A DNA stretch of 64,000 bases from Kurthia huakuii LAM0618. GTDB lineage: Bacteria; Bacillota; Bacilli; Bacillales_A; Planococcaceae. Below, piece after piece: positions 34,165 through 43,742 of this stretch. The DNA is taken from positions 62,001 through 126,000 of the forward strand of contig NZ_AYTB01000015.1 of assembly GCF_000505545.1 (NCBI RefSeq). Direction: 5' to 3'. Within the stretch, counting starts at the first letter, position 1, and the number at the start of each line of letters is the position of its first letter. A program made the translations under genes and the position numbers. The notes beneath the pieces were generated by a model. It worked only from the letters and a program-made list of their open reading frames with translations. It was not told the DNA's origin and did no database searches.

Positions 34165-35709
34165 TTGACATATGATGCAACCACTCTCTTACTATACTGC
34201 TGCGTATTTTTAATCCCAGTAGTTATTTTGATTTGCTCAAGTTTATTCATCCTAACACGTGGGCTACACAGTTTTGCAAATTGGTTAATTACGTTTATTT
34301 CATGTTGTTATATTTCAACATTTTTAGCCATATTTATTGCCCATCTATATCCTACACTGAGCCCTTATTTAACAAATTATGTGCACGCACCTGCGGGTAT
34401 CTTATCACTCGGCGCTTTAATTCATCTTGCGTATTGGCTCATTCGAAATTTGCGGCAAATACACATTCCATTAGCACCGTACATTTTTTATGTACCCGCA
34501 CTCGCTGTTTTTATCGGCGCTTTTTTCGCTGATTTACCATTTGCGCAATTTCATAAAAATAACATTTGGATTCACACTTCAACAACCACATTTTTAACAG
34601 ATGTTTATAACTTATCGGGCATTTTATTAGTAAGCTTATTATGTTTTGTCATATACATCGCTCTGAAAATTAGACGCGGCATTCAAAAAAAAATGTTCTA
34701 TTATTTTTCAACGGTGCTCGTTATTAGTATCAGTGCTTTTTATATCGTCGAATGGTTACTACCTGACAATTTGTTTTTCCCATTTTTTTCAATGTACATT
34801 CAAGTCAGTTGTATTTTAGCGATTGGTGCAGGTATGGTGCACCTAGAACTCTCACCGAGCATTGCAAATCGCTACCGTGAACTGATTGCCTTATCGCCGA
34901 TTGGCATCGTTATTTTAGACCATGAATTTCGTATTGTAGACATCAATGACAACGCACGTAAACCAATCGTACAATATGGCGTTGAAAATGTGATTCATGC
35001 ACTCTTTTTCAACGATTCCTCATTAGAAAAGAATGGCTCCGTTTATGATTTATTAACAAAGCAGCGCATTTTAACAAATCACGTCATGCGCATGAAAGAT
35101 TCACTGTCTGATAATGTTTATTTTTTATCTATAAATGCCTCTATTTTAGAAGAAGAACATCAGCTTTTCTACTACTTATCATTTTTTGATATGACCGAAG
35201 AAATGATACACCAACAGCAGCTGCAGCAATTAGCATTTGAAGATCAGTTAACAAAACTACCTAATCGTGCTTACTTCATTCCAAAAGTGACACAATTAGT
35301 AACTGACTTACAACAAGGTACACTTATTTTAATCGATTTAAATTCTTTCAAACAAATTAATGACACGTACGGGCATAAAATTGGTGATTATGTGTTACAG
35401 CATACCGCACAAATTTTACGCAATGAAATCCAATCTAACGATGAAATGGCACGACTCGGTGGCGACGAATTTGTCATTTATTTACCCAATAGTGACGAAG
35501 CACATGCCATGCGTTTTGTTGATTCATTACGTGAACGTTTTGTCTCAACACCATTCATCTATGAGCAACTATCACTCATTATTTCACCAAGCATTGGCTA
35601 CTCGATTATTCATGCTACAATATCCACGCATTTCGAATACTACTATCAACTCGCAGATGATGCGATGTATCTCGACAAACAACGCATTAAAAAAGCACGC
35701 GAGTTATAA
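34165..35709 (+). CDS. Membrane diguanylate cyclase, tandem paralogue
   Basis: A 514-residue protein of the same plan as its upstream neighbour: about seven membrane segments (1-235), PAS-like domain (SPIGIVILDHEFRIVDIND), and GGDEF domain with intact ARLGGDEFVIYLP (near residue 431). The RxxD inhibitory site reads QSND, again lacking the arginine. The start is a TTG, 7 bases after AAAGGGGG, 16 bases beyond the previous stop; the two form an operon produced by tandem duplication with strong divergence of the sensor part. They may respond to different signals (inference). Confidence 0.87.
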   Translation: MTYDATTLLLYCCVFLIPVVILICSSLFILTRGLHSFANWLITFISCCYISTFLAIFIAHLYPTLSPYLTNYVHAPAGILSLGALIHLAYWLIRNLRQIHIPLAPYIFYVPALAVFIGAFFADLPFAQFHKNNIWIHTSTTTFLTDVYNLSGILLVSLLCFVIYIALKIRRGIQKKMFYYFSTVLVISISAFYIVEWLLPDNLFFPFFSMYIQVSCILAIGAGMVHLELSPSIANRYRELIALSPIGIVILDHEFRIVDINDNARKPIVQYGVENVIHALFFNDSSLEKNGSVYDLLTKQRILTNHVMRMKDSLSDNVYFLSINASILEEEHQLFYYLSFFDMTEEMIHQQQLQQLAFEDQLTKLPNRAYFIPKVTQLVTDLQQGTLILIDLNSFKQINDTYGHKIGDYVLQHTAQILRNEIQSNDEMARLGGDEFVIYLPNSDEAHAMRFVDSLRERFVSTPFIYEQLSLIISPSIGYSIIHATISTHFEYYYQLADDAMYLDKQRIKKAREL

Positions 35710-35711
35710 CA

Positions 35712-35746
35712 TAAACAAGCAGGAAGCACCATTCCTGCTTGTTTTT
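35712..35746. terminator. Bidirectional terminator
   Basis: A perfect 13-bp stem AAACAAGCAGGAA/TTCCTGCTTGTTT with a 7-base loop is followed by Ts on the plus strand. It lies between the GGDEF operon and the aldo/keto reductase gene. Confidence 0.9.
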
Positions 35747-35751
35747 GCGTC

Positions 35752-36588
35752 TTAAAATTCCTCATATTCGCGCGGGTCCTGATGATCAATGCGACCATTA
35801 TCTTGTGTCAACGCATTAATTAAGCGCATATCCTCATCGGACAATTCGAAATCAAAAATCGCCAAATTTTCCAGTTGATGTTCATCAGAAGAAGCTTTTG
35901 GAATCGCAATAACGCCAAGTTGATAATGCCAACGCAAAATAATTTGTCCGACCGTTTTTTCTTTTTCAGCTGCAATAGCTTGTAACGTTTCATCATAGAT
36001 TACCGTACGTCCACGACTTAGCGGGCTCCAAGCTTCCGTTACAATCGACTTTGATGCATCAAAGTCACGCTGTTGTTGTTGCGAAAAGTAAGGATGTAAT
36101 TCAATTTGATTCACAACAGGTAACACACCGGTTTCTTCTTCAAGACGATTAAGATGTTCCGGCATGAAATTACAAACGCCAATTGAACGCACTAACCCTC
36201 TTTTTTGTGCGTCGATTAATACTTGCCATGCTTGCACATACAAATCTTGCGTTGGATTTGGCCAATGTAGTAAATACAAATCTAAATAATCCAATCCCAT
36301 ACGGTAAAGTGATTCCTCAATCATTTCAAAGGCAACAGCCTGATTTTCATAATACTTTGCACGCAATTTTGATGTCACAAACAATTCTTCACGCGGAATA
36401 CCTGAACGACGAATACCTTCACCTACCGCTCCTTCATTATCATAACGAATCGCCGTATCAATTAAACGATACCCATGTTGAATGGCTTGTGCGACGTAAT
36501 TCGCACAAACCTCACCTTTCATGAACACAGTTCCAAAACCAATGGCCGGAATATTATAGCCATCTGCTAATTTTTTTGTTGGTATCAT
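35752..36588 (-). CDS. Aldo/keto reductase
   Basis: A 278-residue single-domain enzyme of the aldo/keto reductase family (YtbE/YvgN type), which reduces aldehydes or ketones with NADPH. Catalytic residues are visible: Asp and Tyr in RLIDTAIRYDNEGAVGEGI, Lys in VTSKLRAKY, and His in LYLLHWPNP; the NADPH-binding end is AIPKASSDEHQLENL. AAGGTGA precedes the ATG. It is monocistronic. The substrate is unknown; detoxification of reactive aldehydes is typical of the group. Confidence 0.9.
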   Translation of the reverse strand: MIPTKKLADGYNIPAIGFGTVFMKGEVCANYVAQAIQHGYRLIDTAIRYDNEGAVGEGIRRSGIPREELFVTSKLRAKYYENQAVAFEMIEESLYRMGLDYLDLYLLHWPNPTQDLYVQAWQVLIDAQKRGLVRSIGVCNFMPEHLNRLEEETGVLPVVNQIELHPYFSQQQQRDFDASKSIVTEAWSPLSRGRTVIYDETLQAIAAEKEKTVGQIILRWHYQLGVIAIPKASSDEHQLENLAIFDFELSDEDMRLINALTQDNGRIDHQDPREYEEF

Positions 36589-36726
36589 TGTATCACCTTC
36601 CTATAGTTACTGTTACCACGTCAATGGCTGCTTAAACAATTAATATAAGAATCTCAACGCATTGAACTTTATCAAGCATCTCTACGCTGCGCGGAAGTTT
36701 GTGAGCTCATGGTAGCAGCATTAACA

Positions 36727-36756
36727 TAAAAAAAGAACCGCATCACTGCGATTCTT
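36727..36756 (-). terminator. Intrinsic terminator after the second nitroreductase gene
   Basis: The stem AAGAACCGCA/TGCGATTCTT (one G-T pair) with a TCAC loop, read on the minus strand, is followed by seven Ts. Confidence 0.85.
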
Positions 36757-36761
36757 GCATC

Positions 36762-37379
36762 TTAATAAATTTTAACAAATTCACTAACAGGTCGTCGGTA
36801 GCCGCGCATACGAGGATGTGCGGTTTTTTCTTTACCAAGTGCAATCATAAAAATAACTTGCTCATTGTCTGGTAAATTCAGCGCCGCACGTACCAACTTA
36901 TCATCATAACTAACTGGACACGTATCCCAACCTTGATTTTTAGCGGCTAACATAAATTGCATTGCTGATAACGAGCCATTGCGTACCGCATCAAAATATT
37001 GGAAATCCTCGCCTTGCCCTTCGTAATACGTTGCTGTCATTTGAACTTCATCAGCTACTTCGCTCTCAGACATAATGCCAAACTGTACCGCGCCCGCATG
37101 AAGTATCGCGGTATCTTCGTAAGCTTTCGTATTTGTTGTCACAACAATTACCGCTGAACATACCCCTACTTTATACTGCCCACCACTCGCAATTTTCATA
37201 CGTTCTTGTAATTTTGCATCATTCATCACTACTTTGTAACCAACTGGTTGTAAGTTAAATGCAGACGGTGTTAGTTTTGTATCATCAAAAATAACCTTTA
37301 ATTCTGCTTCAGAAATACGCACCTCTGCATCAAAATTATTAGCTGAACGACGCGCCTTCACTAAATCTGTAAATTCCAT
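36762..37379 (-). CDS. Nitroreductase family protein (second type)
   Basis: A 205-residue nitroreductase-fold flavoenzyme: VKARRSANNFDAEV at the start, LTPSAFNLQPVGYKVV for FMN binding, and NQGWDTCPVSYDD late in the chain. It is clearly diverged from the nitroreductase at 29566 and is not a recent copy. The start chosen is the ATG at 37379, 7 bases after AGGAG; an ATG at 37385 is too close to the site. It is monocistronic, with its own terminator. The substrate is unknown. Confidence 0.86.
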   Translation of the reverse strand: MEFTDLVKARRSANNFDAEVRISEAELKVIFDDTKLTPSAFNLQPVGYKVVMNDAKLQERMKIASGGQYKVGVCSAVIVVTTNTKAYEDTAILHAGAVQFGIMSESEVADEVQMTATYYEGQGEDFQYFDAVRNGSLSAMQFMLAAKNQGWDTCPVSYDDKLVRAALNLPDNEQVIFMIALGKEKTAHPRMRGYRRPVSEFVKIY

Positions 37380-37837
37380 ATCCATACTCCTATTCACTCT
37401 CAATTGTTAAATCGTCTAGGTATTATTAAATCTATATCACTAAAAAAACAGTTCTATATATGTGCTTTGTCATCTAAATCGTATAAATAATTGGCTTTTT
37501 TTGATAAATTGTTATTATTACCCTCCTATTTTCTCGTTCCTTAATTACTTTTCGTAACTTACTGTAAGATAGAAACCACTATAAGTCAATATAAAAGCCT
37601 AGAATCAGGATATTCTAGGCTTACGTCATATAATAGGTGCTTAATTTTTTCATAGGAGTGTCGCTAATGAAAATTATCATACTGAAGCAGTTGTTGCATA
37701 CTATCGCGCCCTCCTCTCTTTTCATTCGTTGCTACACTATATTTTAAGAGAAAAAGGTTGAAAAACAGTTAAATAATCAAATTTATCTGAAAAAAAATTC
37801 AATTACCTTATTAAAATAGATCTTTAGAATTTCATCA
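37380..37837. other. Intergenic region with a hairpin and a doubtful small frame
   Basis: An 11-bp stem AAGCCTAGAAT/ATTCTAGGCTT (37595-37622) stands between a TA-rich stretch and TATAAT (37628). After it, AGGAG precedes an ATG (37667) by 8 bases, opening a 26-codon frame (37667-37747). A second frame over the same stretch, without a start codon, ends at about 37762. Neither looks like a known gene; it could be a gene remnant or a tiny peptide gene. No terminator for the large kinase gene was recognised here. Confidence 0.35.
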
Positions 37838-40800
37838 CTACGATGAACGCTCTTGCTCTAGTGGTAGAGTAAAGCGGAAGCAGGTGCCGACATTTTCTGA
37901 ACTTGTCACATCAATGTTGCCACGATGTTCTTCGATAATTTTTTTACAAATCGCCAATCCAATACCATGTGAATCACGATGGTGACTATTACTTGCACGG
38001 TAATTACTTTGGAAAATATACGGCAAATCCTTCGCTGGAATGCCGATACCACTATCTTCAATCTCGCCAACTAAAACATCTTCTTCGATACTCATTTTGA
38101 ATGTAATGTGACCGTTGTCCGTATATTTAATGGCGTTTGTCATTAAATTGATAAAAGCTTGCTCAATTCGTTTAATATCAACTACTACATAACGATCATC
38201 TGACACAGTGCTCGTCGTAGCATACTGCAGACCAGCTTGTGCCACATCATCTGCATAGCTATAACATAGTGCGTCATACAATTGCTGTGTAGATAATTGT
38301 GTATAATGAAAATCTAGCCGCCCAGCCTCTAGTTTAGCTAAATCAAATAAATCACGAATCAACTCATTTAAACCGAGTAACCGTTCCTTACTACGTTGTA
38401 AATAATTTTTTTGCTGCTGCTCATCATTCGCAACACCATCTAAAATCGCTTCAATATAACCAAGTGTTGACGTAATCGGTGAACGCAATTCATGCGAGAC
38501 ACTTTGCAATAGCTGTTTGCGCTCTTGCTCACTCATTTCAAGGCGTTCCATTGCTACTTGCAAATCTAAATTCCGCGCTTCAAGCTCCTGTGTACGATGA
38601 TTAACACGTTCTTCTAACTCGTTATAGACTTCCGCATTTTCAACAGCAATTAATAACTGCAACGCAATTTGGCGTAAAATATCCATATCGACTACTTGGA
38701 ATACATGCTCTACATAACAATTTTCTAAATATAAGAAAGCGGTCGTTTTCCCTTTATATTGAATCGCCATACAAATTAATGTTTTTGCTTGTTTATCATA
38801 TAAACGAATTTTTTCATCCGTACTTTCACGCAATATTAACGTTTGCTCTAGCTGGTCTGCTTCATAAATCATGACAAGTTGCGCTGCTGATAACGGTATC
38901 GTCGTCATATCTAATTTCATCAGTTCTTGGTCACGTTTCATTGAAGCGGTAATACACCATGCTCCATCACGATGCTTAATAAAATGAGCAGCCGTTGCGT
39001 TCGCTTGTTTCATTAAAATTGTTAGTAATCGTTCATAAATTTCTTCGATCGTTGTTTCTTGCGCCAAAGATTGCGTTGCTTCAAATAGGGCGAGTGTATC
39101 AATAGGCGTAGTCGACGGTGCAAGTTCTTGCGGAAAAATATAGTGCATATACGCTTCGACAAGTCGTTCAGCGATGACAGGAGCTCCCCATAATCTTATT
39201 TTTTTTATACTTTGTGCAATATAACGCTGCGTTTTTTTCTCTTCATGACGCTTACGATAAAAACGTGCGGCACGTTCATAAATAATGGCCTCATGATGCA
39301 AATAATGATAGATTTTCGACAATTGAATGGCGCGGTCATAATGTAACATCGCTTCATCATACAATCTTTTGCGCTGCTCATTTTCCGCTACTAAGAGCAT
39401 ATATAAATGCTCATATTGATGCGGTGCTTTCTCACTCCATAATTTAAATTTATATAAACTTTCTTTAATTTCTCGCAATACTTTCATTAAAATTTTGCGT
39501 GGTAAAATTTCCTCTTGTAATCGATCAAATTGATGTAATGCTCTGAAAAAGTAATAGTAAGGCGCAATTGGCAATGAAATAATATCATGCTGCTGACGCT
39601 CTAATTCCTTCACTAGTGCTTGCTGTTCATGGCGATCATTAAAAAAATACGCCATCTGCATACGCAAAACATAATGCATTACTTTAATCATCACTTCATT
39701 TTCAAGTGTAATCGCTCTATCGTAATTGCGTGGTACGTCATCGCGTTGCATCGCCTCAATCCAATGATTCAACTCTGCCAAAAAATCGTCCGCTAACGGA
39801 TTGGTATGCTTTCCGTACAATTGCTGTTGCAGCAAAATTTCCTGTTGTACGTCATGCAAAGCATCTCCTGCTAAAAAGCGTGTATTGCATAAAAAACATG
39901 AATGCGCGGTCGTAATATAGTGCATTCCTAGCTCGTTCGTGCAAAGTTGTCCATCTCGCATCAGTTCAATAGACGCTAATAAATCTCGCTCCCAATGCTG
40001 CAAAAAAACACTATAAACAAAATAAACGCGTGCCTTAATATAAATATCTTCCGATTGATCTGCAAGCTCTTTTGCTAAATTCCCAAAGCGCATTGCTCCT
40101 TCAACGTCATCAAACCCCGAAATCAACATCAAAGCATAGTTACAATACACAATTGGTGTATGCGTTGACGCGCCATATTTTAATTGCAAACGCATCATGC
40201 GTAAAAACAACATTGCTGAAATATTCGCATGTGACGATAAGCGCCCGAATGCAATCATCACTTGCATTAAAACATCCATTTCTTCATTTTCAATAGGGGA
40301 TAAATTTAATAAATCTTCATTCGTTTTATTATGTAGCTCCCATTTTAATTTTGCAAATTCCTTGACGATATCCCATTTTTTGATTGAACGTGGAATTTTC
40401 ATATTGCATAATTCAAGCGCACTAAAGCCAATATCAAACAATTGATCCGATGAATCATGTTCTTGATACATAAGCGTCATTAAACAATACACACGCAACT
40501 TTTCAAGTTTTGTTTGCGTATGTGCCAACGCTTCAGCCATATAATAATTTGATGCTTCGACATTAGTTAATACACCTTCACATTCAGCTAAATCCATATA
40601 AATTTGCAAAGTTTCGATGCGCATGCGCTCCCAACAATCTACCGGTAATAGCGCAAGACTTTCTAGTAAATAATAGCGTGCATTTTGGACAAGTCCCGCT
40701 GACTTTGCCAATACCCCAAGTTGGTGGTTCCATAAAGCGAGCGCCTCATGCTCTGCTGCATTCAGGCGTTCCTTACAATAGTTTAATTGGCGTACAATTT

Positions 40801-42868
40801 CTTCTAATAATTCCACACCTTTATTTTCTTTTTGTAGTAACTTTCCAATTGAAAAATGAATCGTCATATGTTCCTCATCATTTAGCGAATTATAAACAGC
40901 TTGCTGTACACCATCATGAACAAATTGAAATAGTTGTTTTTCATCTGGCAATGCTCGTTGATGGCCAATACGCATGCGAATAAATCCATGTTCCATTAGC
41001 GTATGTAACTCACTCAGCAAATCGTAATAAGGCATGTCGAGTAACTTTAACAATAAATGAAATTCAAATGTTTGACCAAAACAAGAAGCCATTTGCAAAA
41101 TGTATTTAGCTCTAGGCTCTAGTAAATCGATGCGATGCGTAATAAAGTCTGATAAACGCTCGCTTGCAACAAGTGTATTCACTTCTTTAAGATCATAATG
41201 CCAACTAGCAGTGCTAATATCATAGTATAAAGCTTTCGTTTGCAACAACGTCCGAAAAGCTTCCGCAATAAAATACGGATTCCCTTGCGTCATACGTGCT
41301 AAAAAATGCGCAATTTCAAATGAATTTTGACTCGCACCAAGCAGCGAGACAACCCATTCTTTCACAGCTGCCATATCAAGTAACGATAAGCGAATTGTGC
41401 TATAATTATCTACTTCTTTTTGCCACTGTATCCTATGAGTTTCACACAATTCATCATCGCGATGAGCAACAATAAATAATAAATAACCTTGCTCATGATG
41501 CGCATAAATTTTCTTAAATAAATCAATGACCATATCATCGGCCCATTGTAAATCATCAATAAAAAACACAATTGGCCGTTTTTCAATTGAAAATATCGAT
41601 AATATTTTTTGCAAGGAGGCAAAAATATACGAATAAATTTGTTGTTTTGCTTGCTCGCGGTCATCAATTATTTTACTCGTTGGTTCTATAAACCACGACA
41701 ATTCCGGAATCAATTGCAATAAGCTATCCATAATAATTAAATCTACATGCTTTATGCCCAGTTTAAATTGTTCGACTTCCGTTTCGCCAGCTAAATATAC
41801 TTGTTTAAGTAATTCACGAAATGGTGCCACAATTGGTTCGAATGTATGTTGTTTTTTTAATGGATCGAATTTCCCTTCGACAAAATAACCTTTGACGTAA
41901 AAAACCTGTTCCATAATTGTTTTCGCCAGCGATGATTTTCCCATTCCTGATGCGCCAACTAAAAATACGATTTGACTCTCACCTAAAGCCGAACGCTGAA
42001 ATGCGCGCTCAAGTAGCTGTTTTTCAGTATCACGTCCGTATAATTTCCCGTCAATTTTCGTATCAATACGATGTTCCATTTCTGCAAGCGTAAATGCTAC
42101 ATCATAATGGTCTTGTCCTAGTGCTTCCAAAACACGAATTAAATCATATTTTAAACTACTCGCTGTTTGGTAACGTTCGGCAGCATTTTTTGCTATTAAC
42201 TTTTGAACAATCGATGCTAAAATTGGCATTCGGCTATGATGAATAATCACTTTACTGTCAACTTGCTTCGTTAAAATATCAAATATATAATCCCGTTCTG
42301 TTTCTGCCTCAAATAGCGGCATTCCAACAATCATTTCATACAATAATGCACCTAACGCATACAAATCAACGCGCTCATCACCATGCTGATCGTTACGTCC
42401 GGTTTGCTCTGGCGCCATATATACCCAGCTTTTCTCCATTGTCGGATGTATTAACGTTTGCGGTGCTAATAATTTTACGTCTAATGTTTGTGGATTAACA
42501 AAAATATGAGCAGGATTCAACAAGCCATATGTTTGACTATGATGATGTAGATTTTCGATGGCTACAGTTATCGCAATCGAAATTTGCAGTACTTGATTTA
42601 ACGATAGTTTAGTTGATAATAATTGCTGCAATGATTGATCCGTAAAATCCTCATATAACAATAAAAACTGCCCATTAAATTCCAAAAAATCTATTGGGTG
42701 AAATAAAAACGGATGCAATTCACTGTTTTTTTGTACATACTGTAATGTTTCTTGCGCTTGCTGTCTTGTCATAACACCCGGCATAACATGGAGTAACATC
42801 ATCGCCTTATGTGCGTCAATATATTTACGATGCAGTAAATGTGACATATATTCTGATTTTTTCACCAT
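37838..42868 (-). CDS. Giant sensor histidine kinase with N-terminal protein-kinase-like domain, ATPase, TPR and GAF regions
   Basis: A 1676-residue protein. Order: Ser/Thr-kinase-like domain (about 5-265), AAA/STAND-type ATPase with Walker A GASGMGKSSLAK (near 305) and Walker B VFFIDDLQW (near 434), a long TPR-like helical stretch (about 650-1230), GAF (about 1240-1400), a coiled coil, HisKA with His1459 in SVSHELRSP, and HATPase with DSGIGIP and HGIGLA. It belongs to the multidomain family that fuses kinase, ATPase and histidine kinase. The kinase-like part keeps YMAPEQTGR, but HRDxxxxN reads YGLLNPAHIFVN and no DFG is found, so it looks catalytically dead. It is 33 bases downstream of an OmpR-type regulator gene and is its likely partner. 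No membrane segment was seen. Confidence 0.87.
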   Translation of the reverse strand: MVKKSEYMSHLLHRKYIDAHKAMMLLHVMPGVMTRQQAQETLQYVQKNSELHPFLFHPIDFLEFNGQFLLLYEDFTDQSLQQLLSTKLSLNQVLQISIAITVAIENLHHHSQTYGLLNPAHIFVNPQTLDVKLLAPQTLIHPTMEKSWVYMAPEQTGRNDQHGDERVDLYALGALLYEMIVGMPLFEAETERDYIFDILTKQVDSKVIIHHSRMPILASIVQKLIAKNAAERYQTASSLKYDLIRVLEALGQDHYDVAFTLAEMEHRIDTKIDGKLYGRDTEKQLLERAFQRSALGESQIVFLVGASGMGKSSLAKTIMEQVFYVKGYFVEGKFDPLKKQHTFEPIVAPFRELLKQVYLAGETEVEQFKLGIKHVDLIIMDSLLQLIPELSWFIEPTSKIIDDREQAKQQIYSYIFASLQKILSIFSIEKRPIVFFIDDLQWADDMVIDLFKKIYAHHEQGYLLFIVAHRDDELCETHRIQWQKEVDNYSTIRLSLLDMAAVKEWVVSLLGASQNSFEIAHFLARMTQGNPYFIAEAFRTLLQTKALYYDISTASWHYDLKEVNTLVASERLSDFITHRIDLLEPRAKYILQMASCFGQTFEFHLLLKLLDMPYYDLLSELHTLMEHGFIRMRIGHQRALPDEKQLFQFVHDGVQQAVYNSLNDEEHMTIHFSIGKLLQKENKGVELLEEIVRQLNYCKERLNAAEHEALALWNHQLGVLAKSAGLVQNARYYLLESLALLPVDCWERMRIETLQIYMDLAECEGVLTNVEASNYYMAEALAHTQTKLEKLRVYCLMTLMYQEHDSSDQLFDIGFSALELCNMKIPRSIKKWDIVKEFAKLKWELHNKTNEDLLNLSPIENEEMDVLMQVMIAFGRLSSHANISAMLFLRMMRLQLKYGASTHTPIVYCNYALMLISGFDDVEGAMRFGNLAKELADQSEDIYIKARVYFVYSVFLQHWERDLLASIELMRDGQLCTNELGMHYITTAHSCFLCNTRFLAGDALHDVQQEILLQQQLYGKHTNPLADDFLAELNHWIEAMQRDDVPRNYDRAITLENEVMIKVMHYVLRMQMAYFFNDRHEQQALVKELERQQHDIISLPIAPYYYFFRALHQFDRLQEEILPRKILMKVLREIKESLYKFKLWSEKAPHQYEHLYMLLVAENEQRKRLYDEAMLHYDRAIQLSKIYHYLHHEAIIYERAARFYRKRHEEKKTQRYIAQSIKKIRLWGAPVIAERLVEAYMHYIFPQELAPSTTPIDTLALFEATQSLAQETTIEEIYERLLTILMKQANATAAHFIKHRDGAWCITASMKRDQELMKLDMTTIPLSAAQLVMIYEADQLEQTLILRESTDEKIRLYDKQAKTLICMAIQYKGKTTAFLYLENCYVEHVFQVVDMDILRQIALQLLIAVENAEVYNELEERVNHRTQELEARNLDLQVAMERLEMSEQERKQLLQSVSHELRSPITSTLGYIEAILDGVANDEQQQKNYLQRSKERLLGLNELIRDLFDLAKLEAGRLDFHYTQLSTQQLYDALCYSYADDVAQAGLQYATTSTVSDDRYVVVDIKRIEQAFINLMTNAIKYTDNGHITFKMSIEEDVLVGEIEDSGIGIPAKDLPYIFQSNYRASNSHHRDSHGIGLAICKKIIEEHRGNIDVTSSENVGTCFRFTLPLEQERSS

Positions 42869-42901
42869 ATTAGGTTCCTCTTTTTACGAAAGACTCTGAT
42901 T

Positions 42902-43576
42902 TTATTCATTAAACTTATACCCAAACCCTCGAATCGTTTGAATCCAGCGCGGTTTCGTCGAAGAATCCCCAATTTTTCGACGCAATGTACTAACATGCAC
43001 CGACAAAGTTTTCGGATCGACGACACCATCATAACCCCAAATTTTATTGAGTAGTTGCTCCGAACTTACAACGCGTGTGCGATTTTCAACTAAATAAAAG
43101 AGCAATTGCTTCTCTTTTGTAAATAAATTAATGCGCTCACCAGCACAATATACTTCTTTTTCATCCAAATGAATCGACAAATCATCAAATGTTAAAACAT
43201 TACGTTGGTCCGGTACACGACGCTTCAAATGTGCCTGAATACGAGCAATAAGTTCTTTTGGAATAAATGGCTTTGTCATGTAGTCATCGGCACCTACTTC
43301 AAAACCCATCAATTTATAATCAATCATTTCATTTACCGTTAAAAACATTAAAATAGCATCCGTTTTAGTACGTATTTTTTTTGCTAACTCAAAGCCTGTG
43401 CCATCTGGCAAGTTCACATCTAATACAATAACGTCGGGTTTACTTTCCAAAATAATACGCTCACCATCTACTACTGTTGATGCTTTAAACAATTGAAATC
43501 CGGCATTTTCAATATAAATTGATAACACTTCTAAAATATCTAGATCATCCTCAATAACAACAATTCGTTCTTTCAT
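42902..43576 (-). CDS. OmpR/PhoB-family response regulator
   Basis: A 224-residue two-domain regulator: receiver (residues 1-120; acidic pair Glu9-Asp10-Asp11, phospho-acceptor Asp53 in VIVLDVNLPDG, Lys in DDYMTKPFI) and a winged-helix DNA-binding domain (130-224; VSVHVSTLRRKIGD, ending WIQTIRGFGYKFNE). A GGAG ribosome site lies about 9 bases before the ATG. It is the first gene of an operon with the 1676-residue sensor kinase, which should phosphorylate it. The target genes are unknown. Confidence 0.92.
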   Translation of the reverse strand: MKERIVVIEDDLDILEVLSIYIENAGFQLFKASTVVDGERIILESKPDVIVLDVNLPDGTGFELAKKIRTKTDAILMFLTVNEMIDYKLMGFEVGADDYMTKPFIPKELIARIQAHLKRRVPDQRNVLTFDDLSIHLDEKEVYCAGERINLFTKEKQLLFYLVENRTRVVSSEQLLNKIWGYDGVVDPKTLSVHVSTLRRKIGDSSTKPRWIQTIRGFGYKFNE

Positions 43577-43689
43577 CCTTTCACACTCCTTTTATACTAG
43601 TTTCTTAATCCTTTTATTTTACCATGTTTTCGTCATTATGATAAATTTTTACCACGAATTAACTATTTTTAACATCATTAAATTAGCAC

Positions 43690-43730
43690 AAAAAAAGGAA
43701 TTACGCTAAGTGAAGCGCAATTCCTTTTTT
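43690..43730 (-). terminator. Intrinsic terminator after the SDR gene
   Basis: The stem GGAATT-CGC/GCG-AATTCC with flanking A-run and T-run (minus strand ends CCTTTTTT) lies between the SDR gene and the upstream end of the response regulator operon. Confidence 0.88.
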
Positions 43731-43742
43731 ATAATGAATCAA

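Noticed and set aside
37667-37747. 26-codon frame with AGGAG as a confirmed peptide gene
   Set aside because: The composition is not convincing, an overlapping frame looks equally likely, and no terminator or promoter pairing is clear. Kept only as a note.
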